From assembly GCA_007129985.1 (NCBI GenBank), contig SKUL01000213.1, positions 1 through 5,957 on the forward strand: DNA of 5,957 bases. Reading direction: 5' to 3'. This document shows positions 1-5,899 of the stretch, one piece after another (positions within the stretch are counted from its first letter, which is position 1; every line of letters starts with the position of its first letter). The notes below the pieces were generated by a model that was given only the letters and a program-made list of their open reading frames with translations, searched no databases and was not told the DNA's origin. The position numbers and the translations under genes were made by a program. The stretch comes from Flavobacteriales bacterium. Its GTDB lineage: Bacteria > Bacteroidota > Bacteroidia > Flavobacteriales_D > SKUL01.

Positions 1-24
1 CACCCGATTCCCATCCCGTGCGCG

Positions 25-53
25 GAGACTCTTCGCTTGGGCTCAGAGTGACA
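25..53. repeat. REP-like intergenic hairpin
   Basis: The arms ACTCT (28-32) and AGAGT (45-49) pair around the loop at 33-44 and are followed by GACA. The layout of a variable 5-bp stem, then TTCGC, a short spacer, GCTCA, the complementary stem and GAC resembles a dispersed intergenic hairpin seen in many environmental bacterial genomes. In those copies the stem changes in a compensatory way (for example ATTCT/AGAAT or ATCCT/AGGAT). The resemblance is from memory and no other copy lies in this window. It has no assigned function. Confidence 0.45.
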
Positions 54-149
54 CGAGTGTGGTGTTTATCTGATATAGGGTATCAACAAGAATAAATATT
101 CGTTCGTCAAGTCAGAACCCGGGCACTTTACCCAAACTGTTATCGGGCC

Positions 150-261
150 TCATTGGCCAACTGTCTAATCGTCTAATTGGCCTATCGTCTAATTGCCTCA
201 TTGCCTCATTGGCTCATTGGCTAATCGGCTAATTGACTCATCACCCCATTCTCTCACCGGC
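150..261. repeat. Phased 8-bp degenerate tandem repeat, 14 units
   Basis: From 150 the sequence divides into 14 consecutive 8-base units with no insertion or deletion. The best units are TCATTGGC (150-157, 206-213, 214-221), TAATTGGC (174-181), TAATTGCC (190-197), TCATTGCC (198-205), TAATCGGC (222-229) and TAATTGAC (230-237). The consensus is about T(C/A)AT(T/C)G(G/C/T)C. Units decay at both ends (158-165 and 238-261). It is not a CRISPR array because there are no spacers. Its role is unknown; it lies 55-84 bp upstream of the putative -7 box and cytochrome start. Confidence 0.85.
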
Positions 262-315
262 CAAACAACGAACTCCATTTTCCCACGTCATAATCCCAAC
301 CAAACAACTTTTGAC

Positions 316-323
316 TAGCTTTG
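316..323 (+). promoter_or_regulatory. Putative Bacteroidota -7 box (TAnnTTTG)
   Basis: TAGCTTTG at 316-323 matches the Bacteroidota -7 consensus TAnnTTTG exactly. Transcription from it would begin around 330, giving a leader of about 15 nt before the ATG at 345. I see no TTG -33 element at the expected distance upstream. The box overlaps an in-frame TTG codon at 321, which argues against that codon as the translation start. Confidence 0.5.
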
Positions 324-344
324 GCATTGATACCTGCAAGCAAA

Positions 345-1451
345 ATGCGCGTTTATTTAGTGATGGCCCTGTTGCTCCTGGCAGTGTGGGCCTGCAAAAA
401 AGACAATCCCGAAGAGCCTTCTACGCCTTCGCCCAGTACACCGCCGCCCCCTCCGGTAGAGGGCGCTGTGGTCTTTGACGTCAACGAAGTACCTTATCCA
501 AGTTTGGCAGATTACGCCTTTTTTACGGGCGATATGCACGAACTCTCCCCCAACCACGGCGTGCTGCCTTACGATGTGATTACCCCGCTTTTTTCTGATT
601 ACGCAAGCAAAAAACGTTTTGTATGGATGCCGCAGGGAGCGTCGGCGAGTTACGTGGCCGACAATGCACCGCTGGCCTTTCCAAACGGTACCGTGCTGAT
701 TAAGAATTTCTACTACAACAACGTACTTCCCAACAACGAAACGCGCATTCTGGAAACCCGGTTGATGTTCCGCAGAAACGGCTCGTGGGAGTTTGCCAAC
801 TACGTGTGGAACGAAGCGCAAACCGAGGCCCTGCTCGACAATAACGGCAGCAACGTGCCCCTGCAATGGATGGACGAAAACAACCAGATGCGCGAAGTGG
901 TGTACCGCATTCCCAACGAACTGGAGTGCTTTACCTGCCACAAATCGTACGAGCAGGCCATGCCCATCGGTACCAAGCCACAGCAGCTCAATAAAAACTA
1001 CGCATACGACCAGGGAGTGGCCAACCAGTTGGTGCGCTGGCAGGAGGAAGGATACCTCGGCGGTAACGTGCCTTCCAACATAGGTGCCGTGGCTGCCTGG
1101 GACGACGTAAACGAAAGTCTGCAGAACCGTGTGCGGGCCTATCTCGACATGAACTGCGCCCACTGTCATACCGACGGCGGCCACTGTGATTACCGGGCCA
1201 TTCGACTTGCATGGGATGAGTCAGACATCCTCGAGAACCATGGCGTATGTGTAGAACCAGAAGAAGCGGTAGAGCCACAGCACACACACATCTTGTCGCC
1301 GGGCAACACCACCAAATCGGTGATGCACTACCGGCTTGCTACCAACCAGGAAAATTTCCGCATGCCCTTGCTCGGCCGCACCGTGGTGCACGAGGAGGGT
1401 TTGGAACTCATAACCGAGTACATCAATTCACTCTCAATCAATTGCGATTAG
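345..1451 (+). CDS. Diheme c-type cytochrome lipoprotein, SO2930/TIGR03806-like
   Basis: This 368-residue protein probably carries electrons or acts as a haem redox enzyme on the outside of a membrane; its partner is unknown. Residues 1-16 form a lipoprotein signal peptide ending VWA, with Cys17 as the lipidation site followed by KKDN, as is common in Bacteroidota lipoproteins. A Pro/Ser/Thr-rich tether follows (about 22-37). The body resembles the SO2930 (HNE_0200, TIGR03806) diheme family. It has two CxxCH haem-binding motifs: Cys195/Cys198/His199 and Cys271/Cys274/His275. Met340, in FRMP, is a plausible axial ligand for the second haem. Extra cysteines at 281, 302 and 367 lie outside the haem sites. 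ATG 345 is chosen because an upstream in-frame TTG (321) overlaps a -7 box and would only extend the signal peptide. No Shine-Dalgarno sequence is seen. The next gene starts 20 bp downstream on the same strand, so an operon is likely. The family call is from recognised motifs, not a search. Confidence 0.86.
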   Translation: MRVYLVMALLLLAVWACKKDNPEEPSTPSPSTPPPPPVEGAVVFDVNEVPYPSLADYAFFTGDMHELSPNHGVLPYDVITPLFSDYASKKRFVWMPQGASASYVADNAPLAFPNGTVLIKNFYYNNVLPNNETRILETRLMFRRNGSWEFANYVWNEAQTEALLDNNGSNVPLQWMDENNQMREVVYRIPNELECFTCHKSYEQAMPIGTKPQQLNKNYAYDQGVANQLVRWQEEGYLGGNVPSNIGAVAAWDDVNESLQNRVRAYLDMNCAHCHTDGGHCDYRAIRLAWDESDILENHGVCVEPEEAVEPQHTHILSPGNTTKSVMHYRLATNQENFRMPLLGRTVVHEEGLELITEYINSLSINCD

Positions 1452-1471
1452 CCAATCTAACAAAATCAATC

Positions 1472-3475
1472 ATGAAGAAATCACTACTTATTCTTGCCCT
1501 TTTGAGCCTGCCTGCGGCGGCTGTAATGGCTCAGGACTCCTGCGCCGAAGCCATGCCCGTTACCGAAGGCCTTTACACCGTACCCGAAGTAAACGGCTCT
1601 GAAGTTCCGCTGCCTGTTTGCGCCTCGGGAGGAGGAGGGTCCACCGCAGGAATGTGGTATCTCTACACTACACCCGAAGACAAAACCGTAACCATAACCA
1701 CCGACCTTCCCGGTACGGGTGGTGTGGATACCCGCATGCACGTGCACACAGGATTGTGTGGGGAGCTTGAATGTGTGGCCGGCGACGACGATGGGGGCTC
1801 CGGTCTCACCTCGCTGCTCACGTTCGACGCCGAGGCCGATGTGGTGTACTACATTTCTTTCGATAACCGCTGGACATCTGCCGGGTTTGATTTTCAGATT
1901 ATTGAAAACGATCCCGGACAAACCCCGATGGGATTCACATTTGTTCCCATGGGTACCATTGGCTCTTCCGTGGGAGCGGTAGATATGAACGGCGATTTTT
2001 TGGACGACGTAGTTTCTACCAGCAGCTCTCAAATCCGAATCAGCTATCAGCAGCCCGACGGTACCTTCGAGACGGTAGACCACGAAACAGGCCCCGTTCA
2101 ATTTACTGCAAGCTGGAGCCTCACTGCCGGTGATATTGACGGAAACGGCTACACCGACCTGATGTACGGAAACGGACAAGGAGTGGCATTTCTCTTCGCC
2201 AACGAAGACGGCACAGGCTACACACCAACTGAATTTCCGCAATACGTATTCAGTCAGCGTGGAAACATGGTGGACATCAACAACGACGGTCACCTCGATG
2301 CCTTTATGTGCCACGATGTGGCCCCCAACGTGTTCTACATCAACGACGGCGAGGGGAACCTCACCTTCAATCAGGGCGGCATGGGCGATACCCCCAACGG
2401 AGGTAACTACGGGTCAATTTTTGTCGATTACGACAATGACTGCCTGCCTGACCTCTTTATCGCCAAATGCAAAGGAGCGGGGTCGGCTGCAAGCGTGAAC
2501 CAAATGCACCGCAACAACGGCGACGGCACCTTTACCGAGGTAGCTGAGGAAATCGGATTGGCCGATGGAATCCAGACCTGGTCGTCTGCATGGGCCGATT
2601 TCAACAACGATGGCTACCTGGATGTATTTGTGGGAGCCAGCTCGTTTACGGCAGGTGGACACAAGCTGATGATGAACAATGGTGACGGAACTTTTACCGA
2701 TGTCACCGAAGGCTCAGGTTTTGACACCTTTAATTCTACCAGCATTGAGTGGATGACGCACGACTTCAACAACGACGGCTACGCCGATATTATGGGCGCC
2801 GGAAACTGGGTGTGGCTCAACAACGGCGACTTTACCTTTACCCAGGCGCCGGTAAACGTGTCCAATGGTGCTGTGGGCGACATGAACAATGACGGCTTCC
2901 TCGATATCGTTCGTTCAAACGGAATTTACTACAACGACGGAAACAGCAACAACTGGATTAAAATCATCACCGTAGGAACCGTGAGCAACTCAGGTGGAAT
3001 TGGAGCCCGCGTGGAAGTGAAGAGTGCCCTCGGAACGCAAATCCGTGACGTACGCGCAGGCGACGGCTTTAAGTTTGCCAGTTCATTGACCACGCACTTC
3101 GGAATAGGTCAGGATACCGAGATTGAGAAAATCACTATCTGCTGGCCTTCGGGCATCACCACCGAGGTGGATTTCCCCGACATCAACACCACCATCACCA
3201 TGATTGAGGAAGATATCAGCACAGAGGTGGAGGAGATGGTCGAGCAGGATGCATTCCGCATTTTCCCGAACCCCACCAATAATTTCCTGAACATTGTGTC
3301 GCCCAATCCGGATGAAAACCTGTTTCTGCGCGTGTTTGACCTCAGCGGAAAAGTTGTGCTACACAAGGGTATGACCGGACAGATGCTGGATGTATCGCCG
3401 CTGATCTCTGGGATGTACATCCTCCAGATTGAGCGCAACAACGAGGTGATTAACCACCGCTTTGTGAAGTACTAG
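1472..3475 (+). CDS. T9SS-secreted FG-GAP/ASPIC-UnbV beta-propeller protein
   Basis: This 667-residue protein is exported and probably displayed on or released from the cell surface; its ligand is unknown. Residues 1-20 are a Sec signal peptide cut after VMA. Residues 21-146 resemble a small jelly-roll module common in Bacteroidota secreted proteins, with Cys24, Cys50, Cys96 and Cys101 and a GDDD loop. Seven FG-GAP/VCBS calcium-binding motifs follow, starting near 170, 220, 267, 318, 375, 430 and 469 (pattern D-x-N-x-D-G-x-x-D), which fits a seven-bladed propeller. Residues about 495-577 match an ASPIC/UnbV domain, with IGARVEV, VRAGDGF, HFGIG and CWPSG. Residues 595-667 are a type A T9SS sorting domain, beginning FRIFPNPTNN and ending in a short basic tail (FVKY). 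The start at 1472 is set by the signal peptide; the frame is open further upstream but only through the cytochrome gene. The protein resembles CRTAC1-type propellers. A strong terminator follows. Confidence 0.9.
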   Translation: MKKSLLILALLSLPAAAVMAQDSCAEAMPVTEGLYTVPEVNGSEVPLPVCASGGGGSTAGMWYLYTTPEDKTVTITTDLPGTGGVDTRMHVHTGLCGELECVAGDDDGGSGLTSLLTFDAEADVVYYISFDNRWTSAGFDFQIIENDPGQTPMGFTFVPMGTIGSSVGAVDMNGDFLDDVVSTSSSQIRISYQQPDGTFETVDHETGPVQFTASWSLTAGDIDGNGYTDLMYGNGQGVAFLFANEDGTGYTPTEFPQYVFSQRGNMVDINNDGHLDAFMCHDVAPNVFYINDGEGNLTFNQGGMGDTPNGGNYGSIFVDYDNDCLPDLFIAKCKGAGSAASVNQMHRNNGDGTFTEVAEEIGLADGIQTWSSAWADFNNDGYLDVFVGASSFTAGGHKLMMNNGDGTFTDVTEGSGFDTFNSTSIEWMTHDFNNDGYADIMGAGNWVWLNNGDFTFTQAPVNVSNGAVGDMNNDGFLDIVRSNGIYYNDGNSNNWIKIITVGTVSNSGGIGARVEVKSALGTQIRDVRAGDGFKFASSLTTHFGIGQDTEIEKITICWPSGITTEVDFPDINTTITMIEEDISTEVEEMVEQDAFRIFPNPTNNFLNIVSPNPDENLFLRVFDLSGKVVLHKGMTGQMLDVSPLISGMYILQIERNNEVINHRFVKY

Positions 3476-3497
3476 TCTAATCAGAGAACGGAATAAT

Positions 3498-3535
3498 AAA
3501 ACACCCCTGCCCGATGATCGGACAGGGGTGTTTTT
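3498..3535. terminator. Bidirectional rho-independent terminator
   Basis: A 12-bp stem, 3498-3509 (AAAACACCCCTG) with 3523-3534 (CAGGGGTGTTTT), is extended after one C/A mismatch by CCGAT/ATCGG toward a small loop. A T run ends the + strand copy (3531-3535), and the reverse strand has TTTT followed by TTATT. It lies 22 bp past the propeller-protein stop and 19 bp past the ssb stop, so it can end transcription from both convergent genes. Confidence 0.9.
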
Positions 3536-3554
3536 GCGTTAACTCTTATTGTAT

Positions 3555-3902
3555 TTAAGCGTTCTCGCTCTTGCGACCAAGCATCATCAGCTCGTTGCAC
3601 ACCACCTCGGTGAGGTAGCGGCGGTTGCCGTTGGCGTCGTCGTACTGGCGGGTGTTGAGCTTGCCGCGCACTGCCACCTCCTGACCTTTCTTGAGGTACT
3701 TTTCGGCAATCTCGGCAGTTTTGCCCCACGCAACAATGCTGTGCCATTGGGTGTCTTCAACGGTTTCGCCGCGTGAGTTGCGGTACTTGTCGTTGGTGGC
3801 GAGCGACAGACGCACCATGCGCTTGTTCTCTCCAAAGGTTTTTACTTCCGGGTCAATGCCCAGGCGTCCGATCAGTTGCACGTTGTTCTTTAAGTTTTGC
3901 AT
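3555..3902 (-). CDS. ssb: Single-stranded DNA-binding protein, short form
   Basis: This 115-residue OB-fold protein coats single-stranded DNA during replication, repair or recombination. The N-terminus has the typical NNVQLIGRLG strand. Next come a MVRLSLATND strand and the WHSIVAWGKTAE segment, in which Trp53 corresponds to the DNA-stacking Trp54 of E. coli SSB. KKGQEVAVRGKL and the TRQYDD turn follow, with Tyr87 near E. coli Trp88. The protein ends at ...GRKSENA, just after the OB fold. It lacks the glycine/proline-rich linker and acidic DDIPF tip that recruit partner proteins in the 178-residue E. coli SSB, so it may be an accessory or recombination SSB; Bacteroidota often carry short forms. 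ATG at 3902 is preferred over an upstream in-frame ATG (3947), which would add 15 residues not typical of SSB. It is convergent with the propeller gene and divergent from the peptidase. Confidence 0.93.
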   Translation of the reverse strand: MQNLKNNVQLIGRLGIDPEVKTFGENKRMVRLSLATNDKYRNSRGETVEDTQWHSIVAWGKTAEIAEKYLKKGQEVAVRGKLNTRQYDDANGNRRYLTEVVCNELMMLGRKSENA

Positions 3903-3944
3903 GACGTATGAATTTTGATTGTTTGTGAATGAATGTTGTTGTCG

Positions 3945-3954
3945 CAATCGATTG
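3945..3954. promoter_or_regulatory. 10-bp perfect palindrome upstream of ssb
   Basis: CAATCGATTG is a perfect 10-base palindrome 42 bp upstream of the ssb start codon, just downstream of the putative ssb -7 box. This is a position where a repressor could block transcription. Chance occurrence is possible and no regulator is identified. Confidence 0.25.
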
Positions 3955-3960
3955 ACACTG

Positions 3961-3987
3961 CAAAGTCCGGTATTCGCGGCGGGCCAA
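3961..3987 (-). promoter_or_regulatory. Putative ssb promoter
   Basis: Read on the - strand, GGACTTTG (3968-3961) keeps the TTTG half of the Bacteroidota -7 box and is followed by CA. A TTG at 3987-3985 sits 16 bp further upstream, about where a -33 element belongs. The TA of the consensus is missing (GG instead), so this is a weak match. Transcription would begin about 50 nt before the ssb ATG. Confidence 0.35.
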
Positions 3988-4020
3988 GTCGTATCGTAAG
4001 TGCTTGCATCCGCATATAAC

Positions 4021-4042
4021 CGTATGTAAACGTTTCAATACG
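4021..4042. promoter_or_regulatory. 22-bp near-palindrome, LacI-operator-like
   Basis: CGTAT (4021-4025) mirrors ATACG (4038-4042) around a perfect AAACGTTT core (4028-4035). Eighteen of the 22 positions are symmetric. The core with its flanks, TGTAAACGTTTCAA (4025-4038), resembles operators of LacI-family regulators, which centre on a CG step between A/T arms. It lies between the divergent ssb and peptidase genes, about 118 bp from the ssb start and 143 bp from the peptidase start, and could serve either. No regulator gene is in the window. Confidence 0.4.
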
Positions 4043-4054
4043 TCTTTTGCCTTG

Positions 4055-4100
4055 ATTTGTGGGGTTTCTGGAAATTCCCCAAATACACCTTCAGGAGGAG
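4055..4100 (+). promoter_or_regulatory. Dyad and orphan Shine-Dalgarno-like sequence upstream of the peptidase
   Basis: An interrupted dyad runs 4055-4084: ATTT and GGGG TTT on the left face AAA, CCCC and AAAT on the right, with small bulges and a 4-base loop (4068-4071). Just after it, AGGAGGAG (4093-4100) is a near-perfect Shine-Dalgarno sequence. It has no ATG or GTG at a usable distance; only a TTG at 4107 is close, and that codon is out of frame with the peptidase. I see the pattern but cannot assign a function. Confidence 0.3.
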
Positions 4101-4185
4101 AAAAATTTGTTCTGCACACGCTTTTTGCTTCGGTTTGAGGATTTCGGTCATCATCAAGCGGCATATTATTTGGTTACTTTTGGCC

Positions 4186-5826
4186 ATGCGCATTTTGATT
4201 GTTTTGCTGATATGCCTGCTTGTGTTTGCAGAGGCTGAAGCTCAGCGTACTTCCTTTACACGACAAGACACCTTGCGCGGCACCATTACGCCAGAGCGCG
4301 CGTGGTGGGATTTACAGCATTACCACCTCGATGTCTTTGTAAATCCGGCCGACAGCACCATCACCGGAAGCAATACCATTACCTACCGCGTGCTGGAGTC
4401 GCACCCGCGCATGCAGATTGATTTGCAGCTTCCGTTGCGCATCGACAGCGTAATGCAAAACGAAAAGCGCCTCGAAGCCACTCGCGACGGAAACGTTTGG
4501 TTTATTGACCTCGCCGACCAACCCGTTCCGGGCAAGACCGATCAAATTAAAGTGTACTACAGCGGAAAACCACGTGTTGCTCGCATGCCTCCGTGGGATG
4601 GGGGCATCACCTGGAAAAAAGACAAGGCGGGTAATCCTTTTGTGGCTTCGTCGTGCCAGGGAATAGGAGCAAGCGTGTGGTGGCCCAACAAAGACCACAT
4701 GTACGACGAGCCCGACAGCATGCTTATCAGCGTGCGCGTTCCACCGGGGCTGACCAACGTCTCCAACGGAAGGCTGCGCGGGGTAGAAACCCACGCCGAC
4801 AGCAGCCGAACCTTTCACTGGGCGGTGCAAAATCCCATCAACAACTACGGTGTAAACATCAACATTGGCGATTACGTGCATTTCTCCGATACTTTTCCCG
4901 GCGAAAAAGGCCCCTTGAGTCTCGACTTTTGGGTGCTGCGCCAGGATTTGAAGCGCGCCAAAGACTACTTTCCCAAAGAGGCCACCCGAACCATGGCAGC
5001 CTTTGAGCACTGGTTTGGCCCTTATCCCTTCTACAACGACGGCTACAAACTGGTGCAGGCGCCCTATCTGGGCATGGAGCACCAGAGCTCGGTAACCTAC
5101 GGCAACAATTTCACCTTTGGCTACATGGGCATGGATTTGAGCCGCAGCGGATGGGGTATGAAGTTCGATTTTATCATCGTGCACGAAAGCGGGCATGAGT
5201 GGTTTGCCAACAATATCACCTACCGCGACATTGCCGATATGTGGATTCACGAGTCCTTTACCGCCTACTCCGAAGCCCTTTTTGTGGAATTTCACTACGG
5301 CAAAGACGCCGGTGCCGAATACGTTACCGGAACGCGTGCCAATGTGCTCAACGACCGACCCATCATCGGGCAATACGGGGTGAACCACGAGGGCTCGGGC
5401 GACATGTACTACAAAGGCGCCAACATGCTGCACACGCTCAGACAAGTGCTCGACGATGACGACCTCTGGCGGGATATGCTGCGCGGCATGAACGAAACCT
5501 TTCGCCACCAAACCGTCACCACAGAGCAGATTGAGCAATATATGTCCAATGCTTTCGGGCGCGATTTAACGCCTCTTTTTGACCAATACCTCCGCGATGT
5601 GCGCATACCTGTGCTGCAATACTACTTTGTGGATGATGAGCTGCATTATCAGTGGGCCAATACCGTGGAGGGCTTCAACATGCCCGTACGCGTTACGGTG
5701 GGCAAGCAGAACTTTTTACTGGAGCCCGAAGCCGATTGGAAACAAATGACCATCACCCGGCGCAAAGGCGACCTCAAAGTTGACCCCGATTTTTACGTAA
5801 CCCAGCGCGGTATCAGTCCGCCGTAA
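4186..5826 (+). CDS. Secreted M1-family zinc metallopeptidase (aminopeptidase-like)
   Basis: This 546-residue enzyme is predicted to be exported and to remove N-terminal residues from peptides. Residues 1-19 form a signal peptide cut after AEA, before Gln20. A beta-rich N-terminal domain (about 21-200) precedes the thermolysin-like catalytic domain. The zinc site is complete: His333-Glu334-Ser-Gly-His337, then Glu356 18 residues later within WIHESFTAYSE. Glu298, in GMEH (296-299), takes the place of the GxMEN substrate-binding motif. Tyr408, in YYKG, aligns with the transition-state tyrosine of leukotriene A4 hydrolase. It is shorter than typical 600-900-residue M1 enzymes and ends soon after the helical segment, so it lacks the long C-terminal domain; it has no T9SS tail. 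ATG 4186 is chosen because it starts exactly at the signal peptide. The frame is open back to a TTG at 4057, but that extension is basic and unlike a leader. Aminopeptidase activity is inferred from the family; specificity is unknown. Confidence 0.92.
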   Translation: MRILIVLLICLLVFAEAEAQRTSFTRQDTLRGTITPERAWWDLQHYHLDVFVNPADSTITGSNTITYRVLESHPRMQIDLQLPLRIDSVMQNEKRLEATRDGNVWFIDLADQPVPGKTDQIKVYYSGKPRVARMPPWDGGITWKKDKAGNPFVASSCQGIGASVWWPNKDHMYDEPDSMLISVRVPPGLTNVSNGRLRGVETHADSSRTFHWAVQNPINNYGVNINIGDYVHFSDTFPGEKGPLSLDFWVLRQDLKRAKDYFPKEATRTMAAFEHWFGPYPFYNDGYKLVQAPYLGMEHQSSVTYGNNFTFGYMGMDLSRSGWGMKFDFIIVHESGHEWFANNITYRDIADMWIHESFTAYSEALFVEFHYGKDAGAEYVTGTRANVLNDRPIIGQYGVNHEGSGDMYYKGANMLHTLRQVLDDDDLWRDMLRGMNETFRHQTVTTEQIEQYMSNAFGRDLTPLFDQYLRDVRIPVLQYYFVDDELHYQWANTVEGFNMPVRVTVGKQNFLLEPEADWKQMTITRRKGDLKVDPDFYVTQRGISPP

Positions 5827-5847
5827 ATGCCCCATGTGCAATTATTG

Positions 5848-5855
5848 TAACTTTG
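5848..5855 (+). promoter_or_regulatory. Putative -7 box for the downstream gene
   Basis: TAACTTTG matches the Bacteroidota TAnnTTTG consensus exactly and lies 44 bp before the ATG at 5900. No clear TTG -33 element is seen. A small inverted repeat CTCA/TGAG (5856-5859 with 5863-5866) follows immediately. The box suggests the downstream gene has its own promoter rather than relying on read-through from the peptidase; no terminator is visible between them. Confidence 0.5.
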
Positions 5856-5899
5856 CTCAGCGTGAGGCCTGCAATTACTCACCGAAACCTGCAAAACCC

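Larger units (their letters stand above)
1..344. other. Non-coding region upstream of the cytochrome gene
   Basis: No convincing gene lies in this 344-base stretch. The only open frame of note (233-478, +) is a shadow running into the cytochrome gene with no recognisable protein features. The region holds a short hairpin (about 25-53), a weak 5-bp stem TGATA/TATCA (71-75 with 81-85), an A/T-rich patch around 88-103, the phased 8-bp repeat (150-261) and a -7 promoter box (316-323). Bases 263-315 are C/A-rich and show nothing I can name. Confidence 0.75.

Noticed and set aside
150..261. CRISPR array
   Set aside because: Units of 8 bp follow each other directly, with no unique spacers and no cas genes nearby.
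357..1184. 275-codon open frame on the - strand
   Set aside because: It is opposite the cytochrome gene, with low-complexity Val/His/Arg composition and no motif; the + strand has two haem sites and a lipoprotein signal.
1247..1471. N-terminal extension of the propeller gene into the cytochrome gene
   Set aside because: The extension has no signal peptide and lies in another frame of the cytochrome; the ATG at 1472 starts a clear signal peptide.
1484..2314. 276-codon open frame on the - strand
   Set aside because: It is opposite the propeller gene; its length comes from the repeated Asp/Asn-rich codons of the + strand.
3853..4164. 103-codon - strand frame overlapping the ssb start
   Set aside because: It has no domain or signal, overlaps ssb in another frame and covers the intergenic dyads; it is most likely chance.
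4175..4182. -7 box TACTTTTG for the peptidase
   Set aside because: It matches TAnnTTTG but ends 3 bases before the ATG at 4186, so transcription would begin at or after the start codon, and no TTG lies at the -33 distance.
4057..4185. N-terminal extension of the peptidase from TTG 4057
   Set aside because: It would bury the signal peptide behind 43 residues of basic, aromatic sequence; ATG 4186 gives a normal exported M1 enzyme.
4312..5538. 408-codon open frame on the - strand
   Set aside because: It lies opposite the peptidase gene, which has a complete HExxH-E zinc site. The - strand protein is Val/His-rich with no recognisable domain, typical of an antisense shadow.
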